From Salimicrobium flavidum (GTDB lineage Bacteria > Bacillota > Bacilli > Bacillales > Halobacillaceae), in assembly GCF_900156645.1 (NCBI RefSeq), contig NZ_FTOC01000002.1, positions 1-64,000 on the forward strand: a stretch of 64,000 bases of DNA, in the 5' to 3' direction. A program made the translations under genes and the position numbers. Within the stretch, counting starts at the first letter, position 1, and each line of letters opens with the position of its first letter. Shown here piece after piece: positions 32,377 through 40,788 of the stretch. Below the pieces are notes generated by a model, which was not told where the DNA came from, searched no databases, and was given only the letters and a program-made list of their open reading frames with translations.

Positions 32377-33033
32377 GTGAAAATCACTCTGCATTATTTA
32401 TATAAAGTGCCGAAAGGGCCGAGCATTGCCTGCAGCACGGAAGAGATGGATATTGAAGAAGCTCTGAAGTTGGAAACGGATCTTCATAAAGTGGACCGGA
32501 TCCGCCAGGTTACTTTTCGGGACCGGAATAACCAGGAACGGTTACGGAAAGAACTGAAGACTTATATCGAACAGGTCGAAACGGAACCGCATAACGTGAG
32601 GATCTATTTTGACGGAGGGTATGAAATGGACACGGAACGCGCCGGTCTCGGGTGCATCATTTACTATGATAAAAACGGCAGCACGTTCCGCATCAGAAAA
32701 AACGCTCTCGTCGATGAACTGGAGTCGAGCAACGAAGCGGAATACGCCGCTCTGCATCTTGCTATCCAGCAAGTGGAGATGCTCGGTGTGCGATATCTTC
32801 CGGCAGTCATACGGGGAGATTCGAGGCTGGTGATCAATCAGATGAGCGAAGAATGGGCTTGTTATGATGAGACGCTTCTTGCCTGGGCGGACCGTATCGA
32901 TGCCAAACTCACTGTCTGCGGCCTCGAACCGAATTATGAGCACATCCCCCGCAAGGAAAACTGGGAAGCGGATCGACTGGCTACTCAGGCACTCGAAGGG
33001 ATCATGGTCGAGAGTCATGTGATGATCGAATAA
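32377..33033 (+). CDS. RNase H-like protein
   Basis: A 218-aa protein starting at GTG 32377 behind AGGTGGAG. Residues 1-70 form a small N-terminal domain. Residues 73-210 are an RNase HI fold with all four acidic residues in place: Asp79 (YFDGG), Glu120 or Glu122 (SSNEAEY), Asp148 (RGDSR) and Asp199 (WEADRLA). It resembles B. subtilis YpeP-type reverse-transcriptase-like proteins. It probably cleaves RNA in RNA/DNA hybrids, though related Bacillus proteins lack proven activity. It precedes an amidohydrolase gene by 25 nt. Confidence 0.82.
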   Translation: MKITLHYLYKVPKGPSIACSTEEMDIEEALKLETDLHKVDRIRQVTFRDRNNQERLRKELKTYIEQVETEPHNVRIYFDGGYEMDTERAGLGCIIYYDKNGSTFRIRKNALVDELESSNEAEYAALHLAIQQVEMLGVRYLPAVIRGDSRLVINQMSEEWACYDETLLAWADRIDAKLTVCGLEPNYEHIPRKENWEADRLATQALEGIMVESHVMIE

Positions 33034-33058
33034 AGGTAAGAGAAGAGGGGAAGCATCC

Positions 33059-33805
33059 ATGAAAATATTCGATTCTCATCTCCATATCATTGAACCCGGC
33101 TACCCTCTGATACCGAACGGGGGCTATCTGCCGAATTATTACACGTCCTGTGATTATAAGGCAGAGACCTCTTCGTTTGATGTAGCAGGGGGTGCTATAG
33201 TCTCGGGGTCTTTCCAGGGCACGGACCAGACGTATCTGACCCATGCACTTGAGCAACTGGGGGAGAACTTCGTCGGAGTGACACAGCTCCCGGAGGACAT
33301 TACAGATGAGGAGATTCAGATCCTTCATCAACAAGGGGTACGGGCCGTACGGTTCAATCTTCATAGAGGTGGGAAAGAAGTGATGAAGCGTCTCGTTTCT
33401 ACCGCGGATCGTGTGTTCACTCTGGTGGGATGGCACGTGGAGCTGTATATGGACGTTGCCGATCTGCCGGAGATCAGGTCGATACTTTTACAACTTCCGG
33501 CGTTTTCCATCGATCATCTGGGTCTGTCGCGGAGAGGGCTGTCTGAACTGATGGATTTGGTCGAGGAGGGAGTGAAGGTGAAAGCGACAGGGTTCGGAAG
33601 GGTGGATTTCGATATCATCCCGGTAATGAAAGAAATTCACCGTCGCAACCCGGAGGCTCTCCTTTTCGGTACGGATCTCCCCTCTACACGTGCGAAACGT
33701 CGATTCCGGCGGTCGGATATAACTATGATCACCGAACATTTCTCGCGAAGGGAAGCGGACAAAATTTTGTATCAGAATGCCAGGGAATGGTATAGTAAAA
33801 GGTAG
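33059..33805 (+). CDS. Amidohydrolase (metal-dependent, TIM-barrel)
   Basis: A 248-aa protein of the amidohydrolase_2 / dicarboxylate lactonase-like group. The N-terminal metal motif is FDSHLHI (residues 4-10), the middle histidine is in GWHVELY near 124, IDHLG near 151 and FGTDLP near 203 supply the other ligands. Its length is near the lower limit for the family. It probably hydrolyses a lactone or amide; the substrate is unknown. It is cotranscribed with the RNase H-like gene. Confidence 0.8.
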   Translation: MKIFDSHLHIIEPGYPLIPNGGYLPNYYTSCDYKAETSSFDVAGGAIVSGSFQGTDQTYLTHALEQLGENFVGVTQLPEDITDEEIQILHQQGVRAVRFNLHRGGKEVMKRLVSTADRVFTLVGWHVELYMDVADLPEIRSILLQLPAFSIDHLGLSRRGLSELMDLVEEGVKVKATGFGRVDFDIIPVMKEIHRRNPEALLFGTDLPSTRAKRRFRRSDITMITEHFSRREADKILYQNAREWYSKR

Positions 33806-33846
33806 GTAACGATAATATTCCGGATAGATTGGAAAGAAGGAAAAAC

Positions 33847-34152
33847 ATGAAGAAACAGACCATTGCCTTTCTCCTGGTTTTTGTGCTTGCCGGGCTTTCA
33901 GGTCTTCACGGTGTGGGCCACTCGGAAGGATTTGTGTTTAAAACTCCGGGGGAAATCTCTTCAGCGTCTGTTCAACAGGAAGAGGAGCTACCGATGGATG
34001 CCGGAGTTCCATCCTCTGTAATTATAGCAGCTTTCTTCCTTTTGATAGCTGCTTCGGGTTCTGCCCGATTAGTGAGCATCCGACGTGCGGTTCATCTTAC
34101 TCCCGTCTTTTATGAAGGAGGGTATCTTTCTGTTTTCTATAAGCGTGCATAA
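33847..34152 (+). CDS. Small secreted/membrane protein of unknown function
   Basis: 101 aa. Residues 1-27 form a cleavable signal peptide, there is a short extracellular loop, a second hydrophobic helix at about 58-75, and a basic C-terminal tail. ATG 33847 is 5 nt after AAGAAGG; the longer frame from 33829 is less likely. It is followed by a 38-aa microprotein with a strong ribosome site and by a terminator, so the two form a small operon. Confidence 0.6.
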   Translation: MKKQTIAFLLVFVLAGLSGLHGVGHSEGFVFKTPGEISSASVQQEEELPMDAGVPSSVIIAAFFLLIAASGSARLVSIRRAVHLTPVFYEGGYLSVFYKRA

Positions 34153-34178
34153 CTTATAGAAAGGGGAGGTGAACGGAT

Positions 34179-34295
34179 ATGTTGATGATGAGGATGCTGA
34201 TGATTGCTATGTTCTCCATGACGGCGCTGAGCGTGTTTTTTTACCAAAGTGTAGAGATTTTCTCTGCTTTCATGGATTACTTCCAGAAAAAATAG
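34179..34295 (+). CDS. 38-aa Met-rich membrane microprotein
   Basis: ATG 34179 lies 8 nt after AAGGGGAGGTG. The product has a Met-rich hydrophobic helix (residues 1-22) and an aromatic, basic tail. It lies 26 nt behind the previous small membrane protein gene, in the same direction, and before a terminator. The position suggests the two small proteins work together. No homologue is recalled. Confidence 0.6.
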   Translation: MLMMRMLMIAMFSMTALSVFFYQSVEIFSAFMDYFQKK

Positions 34296-34387
34296 AACTT
34301 TGCTGAGGTCTGTTTCTTACAGACAGAGGAGACCGTCTCCTGCCTGAAGGGTCGGGGCTCCCGCAACAAAAGAAGACACATGCAAAA

Positions 34388-34424
34388 TAAAAGAAGCGGA
34401 GGTTCCTCGGACCTTCGCTTTTAT
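34388..34424 (+). terminator. Terminator of the small membrane protein operon
   Basis: AAAGAAGCGGAGGT...ACCTTCGCTTTT stem with T-rich tail. Confidence 0.75.
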
Positions 34425-34448
34425 TGAAATAACGAGGGGGGAGAGAAG

Positions 34449-35150
34449 ATGGGGAGTAATGCAGAAATCTTTTTAAGTGCCTACAACCGTATCGATCAGC
34501 ACTTGAATCGTTGGAAAGAAGGGGAAGAATATATACCCTTCGCTTCACTGGTGAATTATTTCAGTAAACGGAACGCCACCATCAAACGGTTCCAGAACGA
34601 TCTTTTGGAGTTCGCCGAGCTTCGCAATGCGATTGTACATAATAGAGTCACCCCTACTTACGTCATTGCGGAACCTCATGAACAGACGGTGAATCATATT
34701 TTATATATAGAAATAGAGGTGACGAAACCGAAACTGGTGGTGCCGGTGTTCGAGAAGTTCGTCCAGACGTTTCACCTTGATGATTCCCTGTCCTCTCTGC
34801 TGGACATCGTGAAAGAGAAGGAATTTTCCCAGTTCCCGGTTTACGGCAAGGATGGATTCAAAGGATTGCTGACACCGCGGGGTATCACTCAATGGCTCGC
34901 CTTTCATATCGATAGGAATCATCTGGATCTGAATGGCACCACCATCGGTGAAGTGCTGGCCGTTGAAGTGAGGCGCGATCATTACAAGTTTATCAGTCGA
35001 AAAACGACCGTCCACCAGGCGATGGAAATGATGAAAGGGAACCCGGATAAGAACTTCCGGTTGGAAGCGATTTTGATTACGGAGCGGGGGCACCCTGATG
35101 AAAAGCTGCTCGGTATCATCACCCCTCACCATGTCATCGACGAATCCTGA
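34449..35150 (+). CDS. CBS-pair protein with HEPN-like N-terminal domain
   Basis: 233 aa. Residues 1-70 are all-helical and end in ELRNAIVHNR, which contains the R-x4-H motif (Arg59, His64) of HEPN ribonuclease-type domains. Residues 92-150 and 175-232 are two CBS motifs (SQFPVYGKDGFKGLLTPRG is typical), forming a Bateman module that usually binds adenine nucleotides. ATG 34449 follows GAGGGGGGAG. The pRiA4b ORF-3-like gene starts 19 nt after the stop. An adenylate-gated RNase is an attractive but unproven reading; the N-terminal piece may be just a structural helix bundle. Confidence 0.7.
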   Translation: MGSNAEIFLSAYNRIDQHLNRWKEGEEYIPFASLVNYFSKRNATIKRFQNDLLEFAELRNAIVHNRVTPTYVIAEPHEQTVNHILYIEIEVTKPKLVVPVFEKFVQTFHLDDSLSSLLDIVKEKEFSQFPVYGKDGFKGLLTPRGITQWLAFHIDRNHLDLNGTTIGEVLAVEVRRDHYKFISRKTTVHQAMEMMKGNPDKNFRLEAILITERGHPDEKLLGIITPHHVIDES

Positions 35151-35169
35151 AAAGGAGAGGAGCTAAGCA

Positions 35170-36555
35170 ATGATTTATATACTGCGAATAACGTTGCAGG
35201 ACGTGGAAAACAAAGTGGAACGTGTAATTCATATCGATGAAGAGGAAGATTTCGCTATGTTGCATGAAGCGATCAGGGAAAGTTTTGAGTGGAGCGACAC
35301 TCATCTTCACCAGTTCATGATTGGAAGGAAGCGGATCATGCCCATTTTTGATCCCGACGAGTTCAAAGGGGAAAACGTAAAGGACGAAGAAGAAGCGCTT
35401 CTCCTTGATTATCTGCGTGTCGGCGAATCCATCGACTATATTTATGACCTCGGAGACTGGTGGGGTCATAAAATACTTGTGGAAGACAAGCGGGAGGGGC
35501 CTCTAACTGGTTCTTATTTGATCGAAGAAACGATAGGCGAAGCCCCTGATGAAGATAGCATGATTCTGGAAGAAGAGGATTCCCCGGTTTGGGAGTCGCT
35601 GATTACTCTGGCGAAGGAATTCAAACAGAAAAAACCCTGGAAAAAGTACACGGATGAACAGATCATCGTTCTGGAGATCCCCTGGATGAACCAACTTGTG
35701 TTCTGCTCTGTTCTCGGAGGTGGCGGTTACGAGTTCGGCCTGGCTGTCTATATCGGGGAAGACGGGCTCAATGTGCTGGAAGGAACGGTGGAAGGAACCA
35801 TTGAGCCCGAGGACGTACCGTTCGTACAGCGGTCGATTTTGATTTCGTTTTCTGATCGGGACGAACTGGAACAGGAAGATTATCAGTTACTGAAAGACAA
35901 TGGCTTCACTTTCCGCGGCAAAAAACAGTGGCCAATGTTCAGAAGTTTCCGCCCTGGATTTTTCCCGTGGTTCATTGATGAAGAGGAAGCGGAAATCGCA
36001 GCGTACGCGTTGGATAAAGTGCTCGACGTGAGAAGCCGGAACTTGCACATCCCTTCGTATGAAGAACCGCATTGGTATGCCAATCTTATTTCAGGAAATG
36101 AGTTCATAGATACGACCATCTCGCCGGAGGAATATCAGGACGGAGAAATGAGACCGATGATTCTTTCTGAGTTCGAGGAGAAAAGGATTCGGAAAGAGAA
36201 GAAGGTACTCGATATGCAACTCGTCATCGGTACGTTTACGTTCCATGAACCTGTGGAAGGGGGCGACACACGTCCATTTTATCCCGAAGTATTCGTAGCC
36301 GTTGATGAACAGGGCGAAGGGATTCTTTATAATGATACTTTTCCTCCTGACGATCTGGCTTTCCGGGCGCAATACGCGTTTCTGGAGACGATCAAACAGC
36401 TCGGAGGGGTGCCTGCAAGTGTGAAGCTTCAGGTCTCGGAGGCAACGTATGGGCTTCTCCCTCTGCTCGAGAAATTGGGGATTCCTTATGAGGAGGAAAT
36501 TTCGATTCCTGTCATCAAGGAAGTGGAAGAATTCATGAAGCAAATGGATGTTTGA
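35170..36555 (+). CDS. pRiA4b ORF-3-like multidomain protein
   Basis: A 461-aa cytoplasmic acidic protein. Residues 1-110 match the plasmid pRiA4b ORF-3 fold (aromatic/Asp pattern with FMIG, YIYDLGDWWGH). A middle domain (about 140-280) and a C-terminal domain (about 340-455; GVPASVKLQVSEATYGLL) resemble DUF7309- and DUF6930-type regions. ATG 35170 follows AAAGGAGAGG. It is coupled with the HEPN/CBS gene. The family has been seen in mobile and plasmid contexts; its biochemical role is unknown. Confidence 0.7.
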   Translation: MIYILRITLQDVENKVERVIHIDEEEDFAMLHEAIRESFEWSDTHLHQFMIGRKRIMPIFDPDEFKGENVKDEEEALLLDYLRVGESIDYIYDLGDWWGHKILVEDKREGPLTGSYLIEETIGEAPDEDSMILEEEDSPVWESLITLAKEFKQKKPWKKYTDEQIIVLEIPWMNQLVFCSVLGGGGYEFGLAVYIGEDGLNVLEGTVEGTIEPEDVPFVQRSILISFSDRDELEQEDYQLLKDNGFTFRGKKQWPMFRSFRPGFFPWFIDEEEAEIAAYALDKVLDVRSRNLHIPSYEEPHWYANLISGNEFIDTTISPEEYQDGEMRPMILSEFEEKRIRKEKKVLDMQLVIGTFTFHEPVEGGDTRPFYPEVFVAVDEQGEGILYNDTFPPDDLAFRAQYAFLETIKQLGGVPASVKLQVSEATYGLLPLLEKLGIPYEEEISIPVIKEVEEFMKQMDV

Positions 36556-36587
36556 TTGAAAATGAGGTAGATATTCGGTCGAGCTAA

Positions 36588-36621
36588 AGCAGTGCATCTT
36601 TAAAGGATGCGCTGTTTTTTT
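36588..36621 (+). terminator. Terminator after the pRiA4b-like gene
   Basis: AGTGCATC...GATGCGCT stem with seven T residues. Confidence 0.75.
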
Positions 36622-36679
36622 GTTGCGATGGTTCTCGTCGGGTTCAGAGCCGGATTCCGGTGCTGAACGCCACAATTTA

Positions 36680-36790
36680 TATCGTTTTGAGGTGTTCGTG
36701 ACCGGATTGTCCGTTTGAACGTGTCATAAATGAATATTATGCCGGGTTCATGGCTGAAATTCGTTCGTGACTCCGACAATGAGGACGTGG
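36680..36790. repeat. Diverged repeat C-like segment
   Basis: Contains GAACGTGTCATAAATGA and GGGTTCATGGCTGAAATTCG, in the order seen loosely at 11460-11520. In both places the segment sits on the far side of a repeat B array. No gene is visible. Confidence 0.35.
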
Positions 36791-36821
36791 ATTTGTTTTC
36801 CGATTTGAGAAAAAGCACCTG

Positions 36822-37118
36822 AAAAGAGTCCCCACTTAAGCCAGAGATTCTAACCGGGTGGCTCCGCTTTTCATTGTCCAGCTACGCCACCCAGAAGCAC
36901 GTGTCTTAAGCGGTGATTTCTTTTTCAGGAAAAAGCACCTGAAAAGAGAACCCCCCACTTAAGCCAGAGCTTCTAACCGGGTGGCTCCGCTTTTCTTACT
37001 CCAGCTACAGCTCCCAGAAATTCGTGGCCTAACCAGTCCGGACCAGAAAAAAGAAAAACACTTTTTGTCTGACCGTTCTGGTTAGGCCAGTATTTCTGAA
37101 CGGGAGCTTCCGCTTTTC
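36822..37118. repeat. Repeat B array abutting the pfeT stop codon
   Basis: Three stem-loop units. The first two are near-identical (CCCACTTAAGCCAGAG then GGGTGGCTCCGCTTTTC). The third has CTAACCAGTCCGGACCAG opposite CTGACCGTTCTGGTTAG and ends CGGGAGCTTCCGCTTTTC, touching the ATPase stop codon at 37119-37121. Confidence 0.75.
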
Positions 37119-38975
37119 TTACTCCCTGAGCATGCGGAGGCCGTTGAGTATGACAAGGATCGTGCTTCCTTCGTGTCCGATGACGGCGAAGGGGAGGTTC
37201 AGGCTCTGCATAAAGTTGGCGGCTATCAATATGAGTATCACCGACATCGAGAAGGTAAGGTTTTGGAAAACGATTCGTCGCAGTCGTGTCGACAGTCGGA
37301 AGGAAAGATTGATCTGCTCAAGATCGCTGTCGATCAGGACGATGTCAGAGGTTTCGATGGCTGCATCCGTCCCGGATCCCATCGCGATACCGACGTCTGC
37401 CTGAGCCATAGCCGGTGCGTCATTGACGCCGTCTCCGACCATGACCACCTTGTCGTATGTTTCTTTCAGCTTTTCGATTTCTTTCACTTTCTGTTCCGGC
37501 ATGCATTCCGATACCCAGTCGGTCAGGCCTGCTTCACGACTGATAGAGGCGGCAGTCGCTTCGTTGTCTCCAGTGATCATGATCGTCCGGGTGCCACGTT
37601 TGTTGAGAGATTGGATCAGCTGTTTCGCTTCTTCTCTGATTTCATCTTTGACGGCGATAAGTCCTGCGGTACGACCGTCCTTTTCGAGAAACATGACGGT
37701 CTTTCCTTCAGACTGCCATTTTTTTCTTCCTTCCTCCAGTTCTTCCGGAATATTATTCATGAACCTTGCGTTACCGATGCGGAAGCGGTGGTTTTCCGTA
37801 TATGCTTCAATTCCGAGCCCTGTTTTCGATTCTGATTCCACGATTGTTTGTGTCCCTGTCATCCCTTTCTCCATCCCATAAGCTACGATAGCGTTGGCGA
37901 GTGGATGACTCGACTGCTGTTCTACAGAAACGATGCTGTCCAGGATCTCGTTTCGTTCCTTTTCCTCCATTACATAAAAATCCGTAACGACAGGCTCCCC
38001 TTTTGTAATGGTACCCGTTTTATCAAAAGCTACGGCTTTCGCATGGGCAAGCACTTCTAAATAGGTACCGCCTTTCATCAGCACCCCTTTTCTCGCTCCG
38101 GTACTGAGACCAGCGAGCAGTGCCGGCATGATCGAAGCGACGACGGCACAGGGGGAAGCGACGACGAGCAGCACCATAGCCCGGTAGAAGACTGTTTCAA
38201 AAGAGAAATCGAACACCAGCGGACTGAGGAGCATGAGTGCTACGACAGAAAGCACTCCTATGACATAAGGGCCTTCGATTTTTTCGATGAGCTGCTGGGA
38301 CGGAGGACGGTTCTCTTTCGCTTCTTCGACGAGTCTGATCATTTTCCGGAAGAGAGAATCTTCGTCCTTCCTCGTTACGGTCATAAGGATGGTACCGCTG
38401 CCGTTGATCGTTCCGTTGAATACCTCATCACCTTCCGTTTTTTCCACAGGGAGCGGTTCCCCGGTGATGGAGGCTTCGTCGATCGAGGTGTGGCCGCTGC
38501 TCACCGTTCCATCTGCCGGTACACGTTCCCCGTTCTTTACGAGGAGTTTCATGCCTTCTTCAAGAGCGGACACTGCTATCCGTTCCGTGGTACCGTCCTC
38601 TTTTTGCAGGATGGCTTCTTCAGGTGCGAGCGTGATCAGATGGGATAAGTCCTTTTCGCTTTTTTCGAGGGAATATGTCTCGAGAGCCCCGCTGATGGAA
38701 AAAATGAAAATAAGTACAGCCCCCTCACCCCAATGACCGATAACGGCCGCCCCGATCGCTGCGAGGATCATAAGTATTTCTACACTCAATGATCGGTCGT
38801 GAAGCAATTCCAGGAGACCTTCCTTCGCTTTGTAGTAACCTGCCGTGATATAGGAGAGAATATAAAAAATGATGGCGAGACTTACGCTTAGTTGCCACGT
38901 CGTAAGGGCGAGCAGCAGAAAGACTCCTCCCACGAGCGCAAAGATCGTTTCTCTCTGAAATATGAATTTCTTCAT
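37119..38975 (-). CDS. pfeT: P1B-4-type metal-exporting ATPase, PfeT-like
   Basis: A 618-aa heavy-metal P-type ATPase without an N-terminal HMA domain. The phosphorylation motif DKTGT is near 320, TGEP near 174, the HP motif SHPLA near 360 and GDGVNDAP near 516. The transmembrane metal motifs are SPC (helix 6) and HEGST (helix 8), the signature of the P1B-4 group that exports Fe(II), Co(II) or Zn(II). ATG 38975 is chosen over GTG 38987. A perfect PerR box overlaps the promoter, as for B. subtilis pfeT (formerly zosA), so iron export under peroxide stress is the best guess. Its stop codon abuts a repeat B array. Confidence 0.85.
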   Translation of the reverse strand: MKKFIFQRETIFALVGGVFLLLALTTWQLSVSLAIIFYILSYITAGYYKAKEGLLELLHDRSLSVEILMILAAIGAAVIGHWGEGAVLIFIFSISGALETYSLEKSEKDLSHLITLAPEEAILQKEDGTTERIAVSALEEGMKLLVKNGERVPADGTVSSGHTSIDEASITGEPLPVEKTEGDEVFNGTINGSGTILMTVTRKDEDSLFRKMIRLVEEAKENRPPSQQLIEKIEGPYVIGVLSVVALMLLSPLVFDFSFETVFYRAMVLLVVASPCAVVASIMPALLAGLSTGARKGVLMKGGTYLEVLAHAKAVAFDKTGTITKGEPVVTDFYVMEEKERNEILDSIVSVEQQSSHPLANAIVAYGMEKGMTGTQTIVESESKTGLGIEAYTENHRFRIGNARFMNNIPEELEEGRKKWQSEGKTVMFLEKDGRTAGLIAVKDEIREEAKQLIQSLNKRGTRTIMITGDNEATAASISREAGLTDWVSECMPEQKVKEIEKLKETYDKVVMVGDGVNDAPAMAQADVGIAMGSGTDAAIETSDIVLIDSDLEQINLSFRLSTRLRRIVFQNLTFSMSVILILIAANFMQSLNLPFAVIGHEGSTILVILNGLRMLRE

Positions 38976-39008
38976 GGAAGCACCCACTTTTTTAAAATTG
39001 TTTTTAGA

Positions 39009-39023
39009 TTATAATAATTATAA
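39009..39023 (-). promoter_or_regulatory. PerR box of pfeT
   Basis: TTATAATAATTATAA is an exact match to the 7-1-7 PerR consensus. It is embedded in a longer 21-bp palindrome (39006-39026) and overlaps the -10 (TATAAT) of a promoter with -35 TTTACT. Fur could also bind this type of site. Confidence 0.88.
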
Positions 39024-39067
39024 TCTGTCACGGATAGTAAGTAAAGAGAAATCAACTGATGAATTAT

Positions 39068-39085
39068 TTGTGAAATATTTCACAA
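39068..39085 (+). promoter_or_regulatory. Rex operator of lactate permease
   Basis: TTGTGAAATATTTCACAA is a perfect Rex palindrome. It overlaps a likely -35 (TTCACA) with -10 TATGAT 18 nt downstream, 82-65 nt before the permease start. Same operator type as before nox at 3487. Confidence 0.9.
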
Positions 39086-39149
39086 ATATATTGTAACATA
39101 GCTATGATCCGGGTTACGATGAATATAGAAAAAAAAGAGGGGGGACATC

Positions 39150-40721
39150 ATGCTTTTATTGACCGCTTCAGCAGCTATCATATTTCCGTTTTTATTTCTA
39201 GTCATTCTCCGTATGCCGGCTAAAAAAGGAATGAGCTACAGTGCATTTCTCGTTGTCGTACTTGCCTATACGGTTTGGGGAATGGAGGAAAGAGTCATTG
39301 CGGCATCGGTGCTTGAAGGAGCACACAAAACGCTTACGATTCTGTTCATTCTTTTCGGGGCGATTGTATTATTGAATACCCTGCGCCGGACGGGGGCTGT
39401 CGACCGGATCAATCAGGGGTTCCGTAATATTTCCCCTGATATGAGAGTCCAGGCGATCATCGTTGCGTTTTTGTTCGGGTCCCTGCTTGAAGGCTCAGCA
39501 GGGTTCGGGACACCTGCGGCAGTTACAGGGCCGCTTCTGGTCGCTCTGGGATTCACGCCGCTCGCCGCTGCGACCCTGGCCTTAGTGGCAGACAGCACAG
39601 CAGTTCCTTTCGGTGCGGTAGGGACACCGATTCAGGTAGGCCTCGGGAACCTTCCGGAAGCGGGCACTGAGTTTTACAACGAAGTCGCCATCCGTGTTAC
39701 ACAAATCGATATGTTTGTAGGTTCATTCGTTCCTCTTGCTCTCGTTGTATTACTGACTTTGTTCTTCGGTAAAAAGAGGAATATAAAAGCTATAGTGGAA
39801 ATTCTTCCTTGGGCCATTATGGTCGGGGTCGTATACACAGGTTCCGCTTTTCTATACGCTTCTCTGTTCGGGTTCGAGTTCGTCGCTATTCTGGCAGGTC
39901 TGACAGGGCTACTCATAGCATCAGTGACGGCGAAGAAAGGGTGGTTGCTTCCAAAGAGTGTCTGGATGGACGCCAAACAGGAGGGAACGGTAGAAACGAA
40001 GTCGGACATGTCTCTTATTTCCGCCTGGGCGCCGTATGTGCTCATCGTAGTACTGCTGCTTCTTACGAGAATCATCCCTTCCGTGAAAAATGCTGCTTTG
40101 ACATGGGTCGATGCGACGTGGACGGATATTTTGGGCGTTGAAGGCATCACCTCTGCCTGGGAAGTCCTTTATTCCCCGGGAGCTGTACTCGTGCTGGCGA
40201 CGGTCGTTTCTGTATTTTTGCAACGGAAGCCGTTCCGTCATTTTTTAGACGCTTCGCGGGAGTCTCTGCTCTCGATGAAAGATGCCGGACTTGCGCTTTT
40301 AGCCACGCTCGCACTCGTGCAGGTGTTCTCAAACTCTGGGATGAATGCTGCGGATCTCGTCAGCATGCCTCAGTATATCGCCGGAATACTTTCTGAAAAC
40401 CTGGGCTTCATGTGGCTGATCGTCGCTCCGTTTCTCGGGGAAATCGGTTCTTTCATTACCGGGAGCGGTACGGTCTCGACACTCACCTTTTCTCCGGTCC
40501 AGTATAATATCGCCGAACAGGCAGGGCTCGATCTTCAGACAGTGCTCGCTCTGCAGCTCCTCGGATCGGCAGCGGGGAACATGATCTGCGTGCACAATGT
40601 GGTAGCCGCCGGTACCGTCGTCGGTCTTTCCGGGAAAGAAGGGGATATTATTCGTAAAACAGTAGCTCCGGCCGTCGTGTATGGTCTGATGGTAGGAGTA
40701 GTTGCTTTTTTATTGTTTTGA
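39150..40721 (+). CDS. lctP: L-lactate permease
   Basis: A 523-aa LctP/LldP-family lactate:H+ symporter with 12-14 membrane helices. Hallmark stretches are [18 protein letters not shown] (near 108) and [17 protein letters not shown] (near 427). ATG 39150 follows AGAGGGGGG. It moves lactate across the membrane; under Rex control it would be induced when NADH accumulates, so export of fermentation lactate is as likely as uptake. No lactate dehydrogenase or lut genes are adjacent. Divergent from pfeT. Confidence 0.9.
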   Translation: MLLLTASAAIIFPFLFLVILRMPAKKGMSYSAFLVVVLAYTVWGMEERVIAASVLEGAHKTLTILFILFGAIVLLNTLRRTGAVDRINQGFRNISPDMRVQAIIVAFLFGSLLEGSAGFGTPAAVTGPLLVALGFTPLAAATLALVADSTAVPFGAVGTPIQVGLGNLPEAGTEFYNEVAIRVTQIDMFVGSFVPLALVVLLTLFFGKKRNIKAIVEILPWAIMVGVVYTGSAFLYASLFGFEFVAILAGLTGLLIASVTAKKGWLLPKSVWMDAKQEGTVETKSDMSLISAWAPYVLIVVLLLLTRIIPSVKNAALTWVDATWTDILGVEGITSAWEVLYSPGAVLVLATVVSVFLQRKPFRHFLDASRESLLSMKDAGLALLATLALVQVFSNSGMNAADLVSMPQYIAGILSENLGFMWLIVAPFLGEIGSFITGSGTVSTLTFSPVQYNIAEQAGLDLQTVLALQLLGSAAGNMICVHNVVAAGTVVGLSGKEGDIIRKTVAPAVVYGLMVGVVAFLLF

Positions 40722-40725
40722 ACAC

Positions 40726-40753
40726 TAACGAATGTGAATCTTTCGTCCGATAT
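40726..40753 (+). promoter_or_regulatory. Sigma-D-like promoter of the MCP gene
   Basis: TAAC, 16 nt, then TCCGATAT, close to the sigma-D (motility) consensus TAAA-N15-GCCGATAT, 36 nt before the MCP start. A sigma-A-like TATAAT overlaps it. Confidence 0.5.
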
Positions 40754-40788
40754 AATAAATGAAAAATCAATTATAAAGGGGAAAAGTC

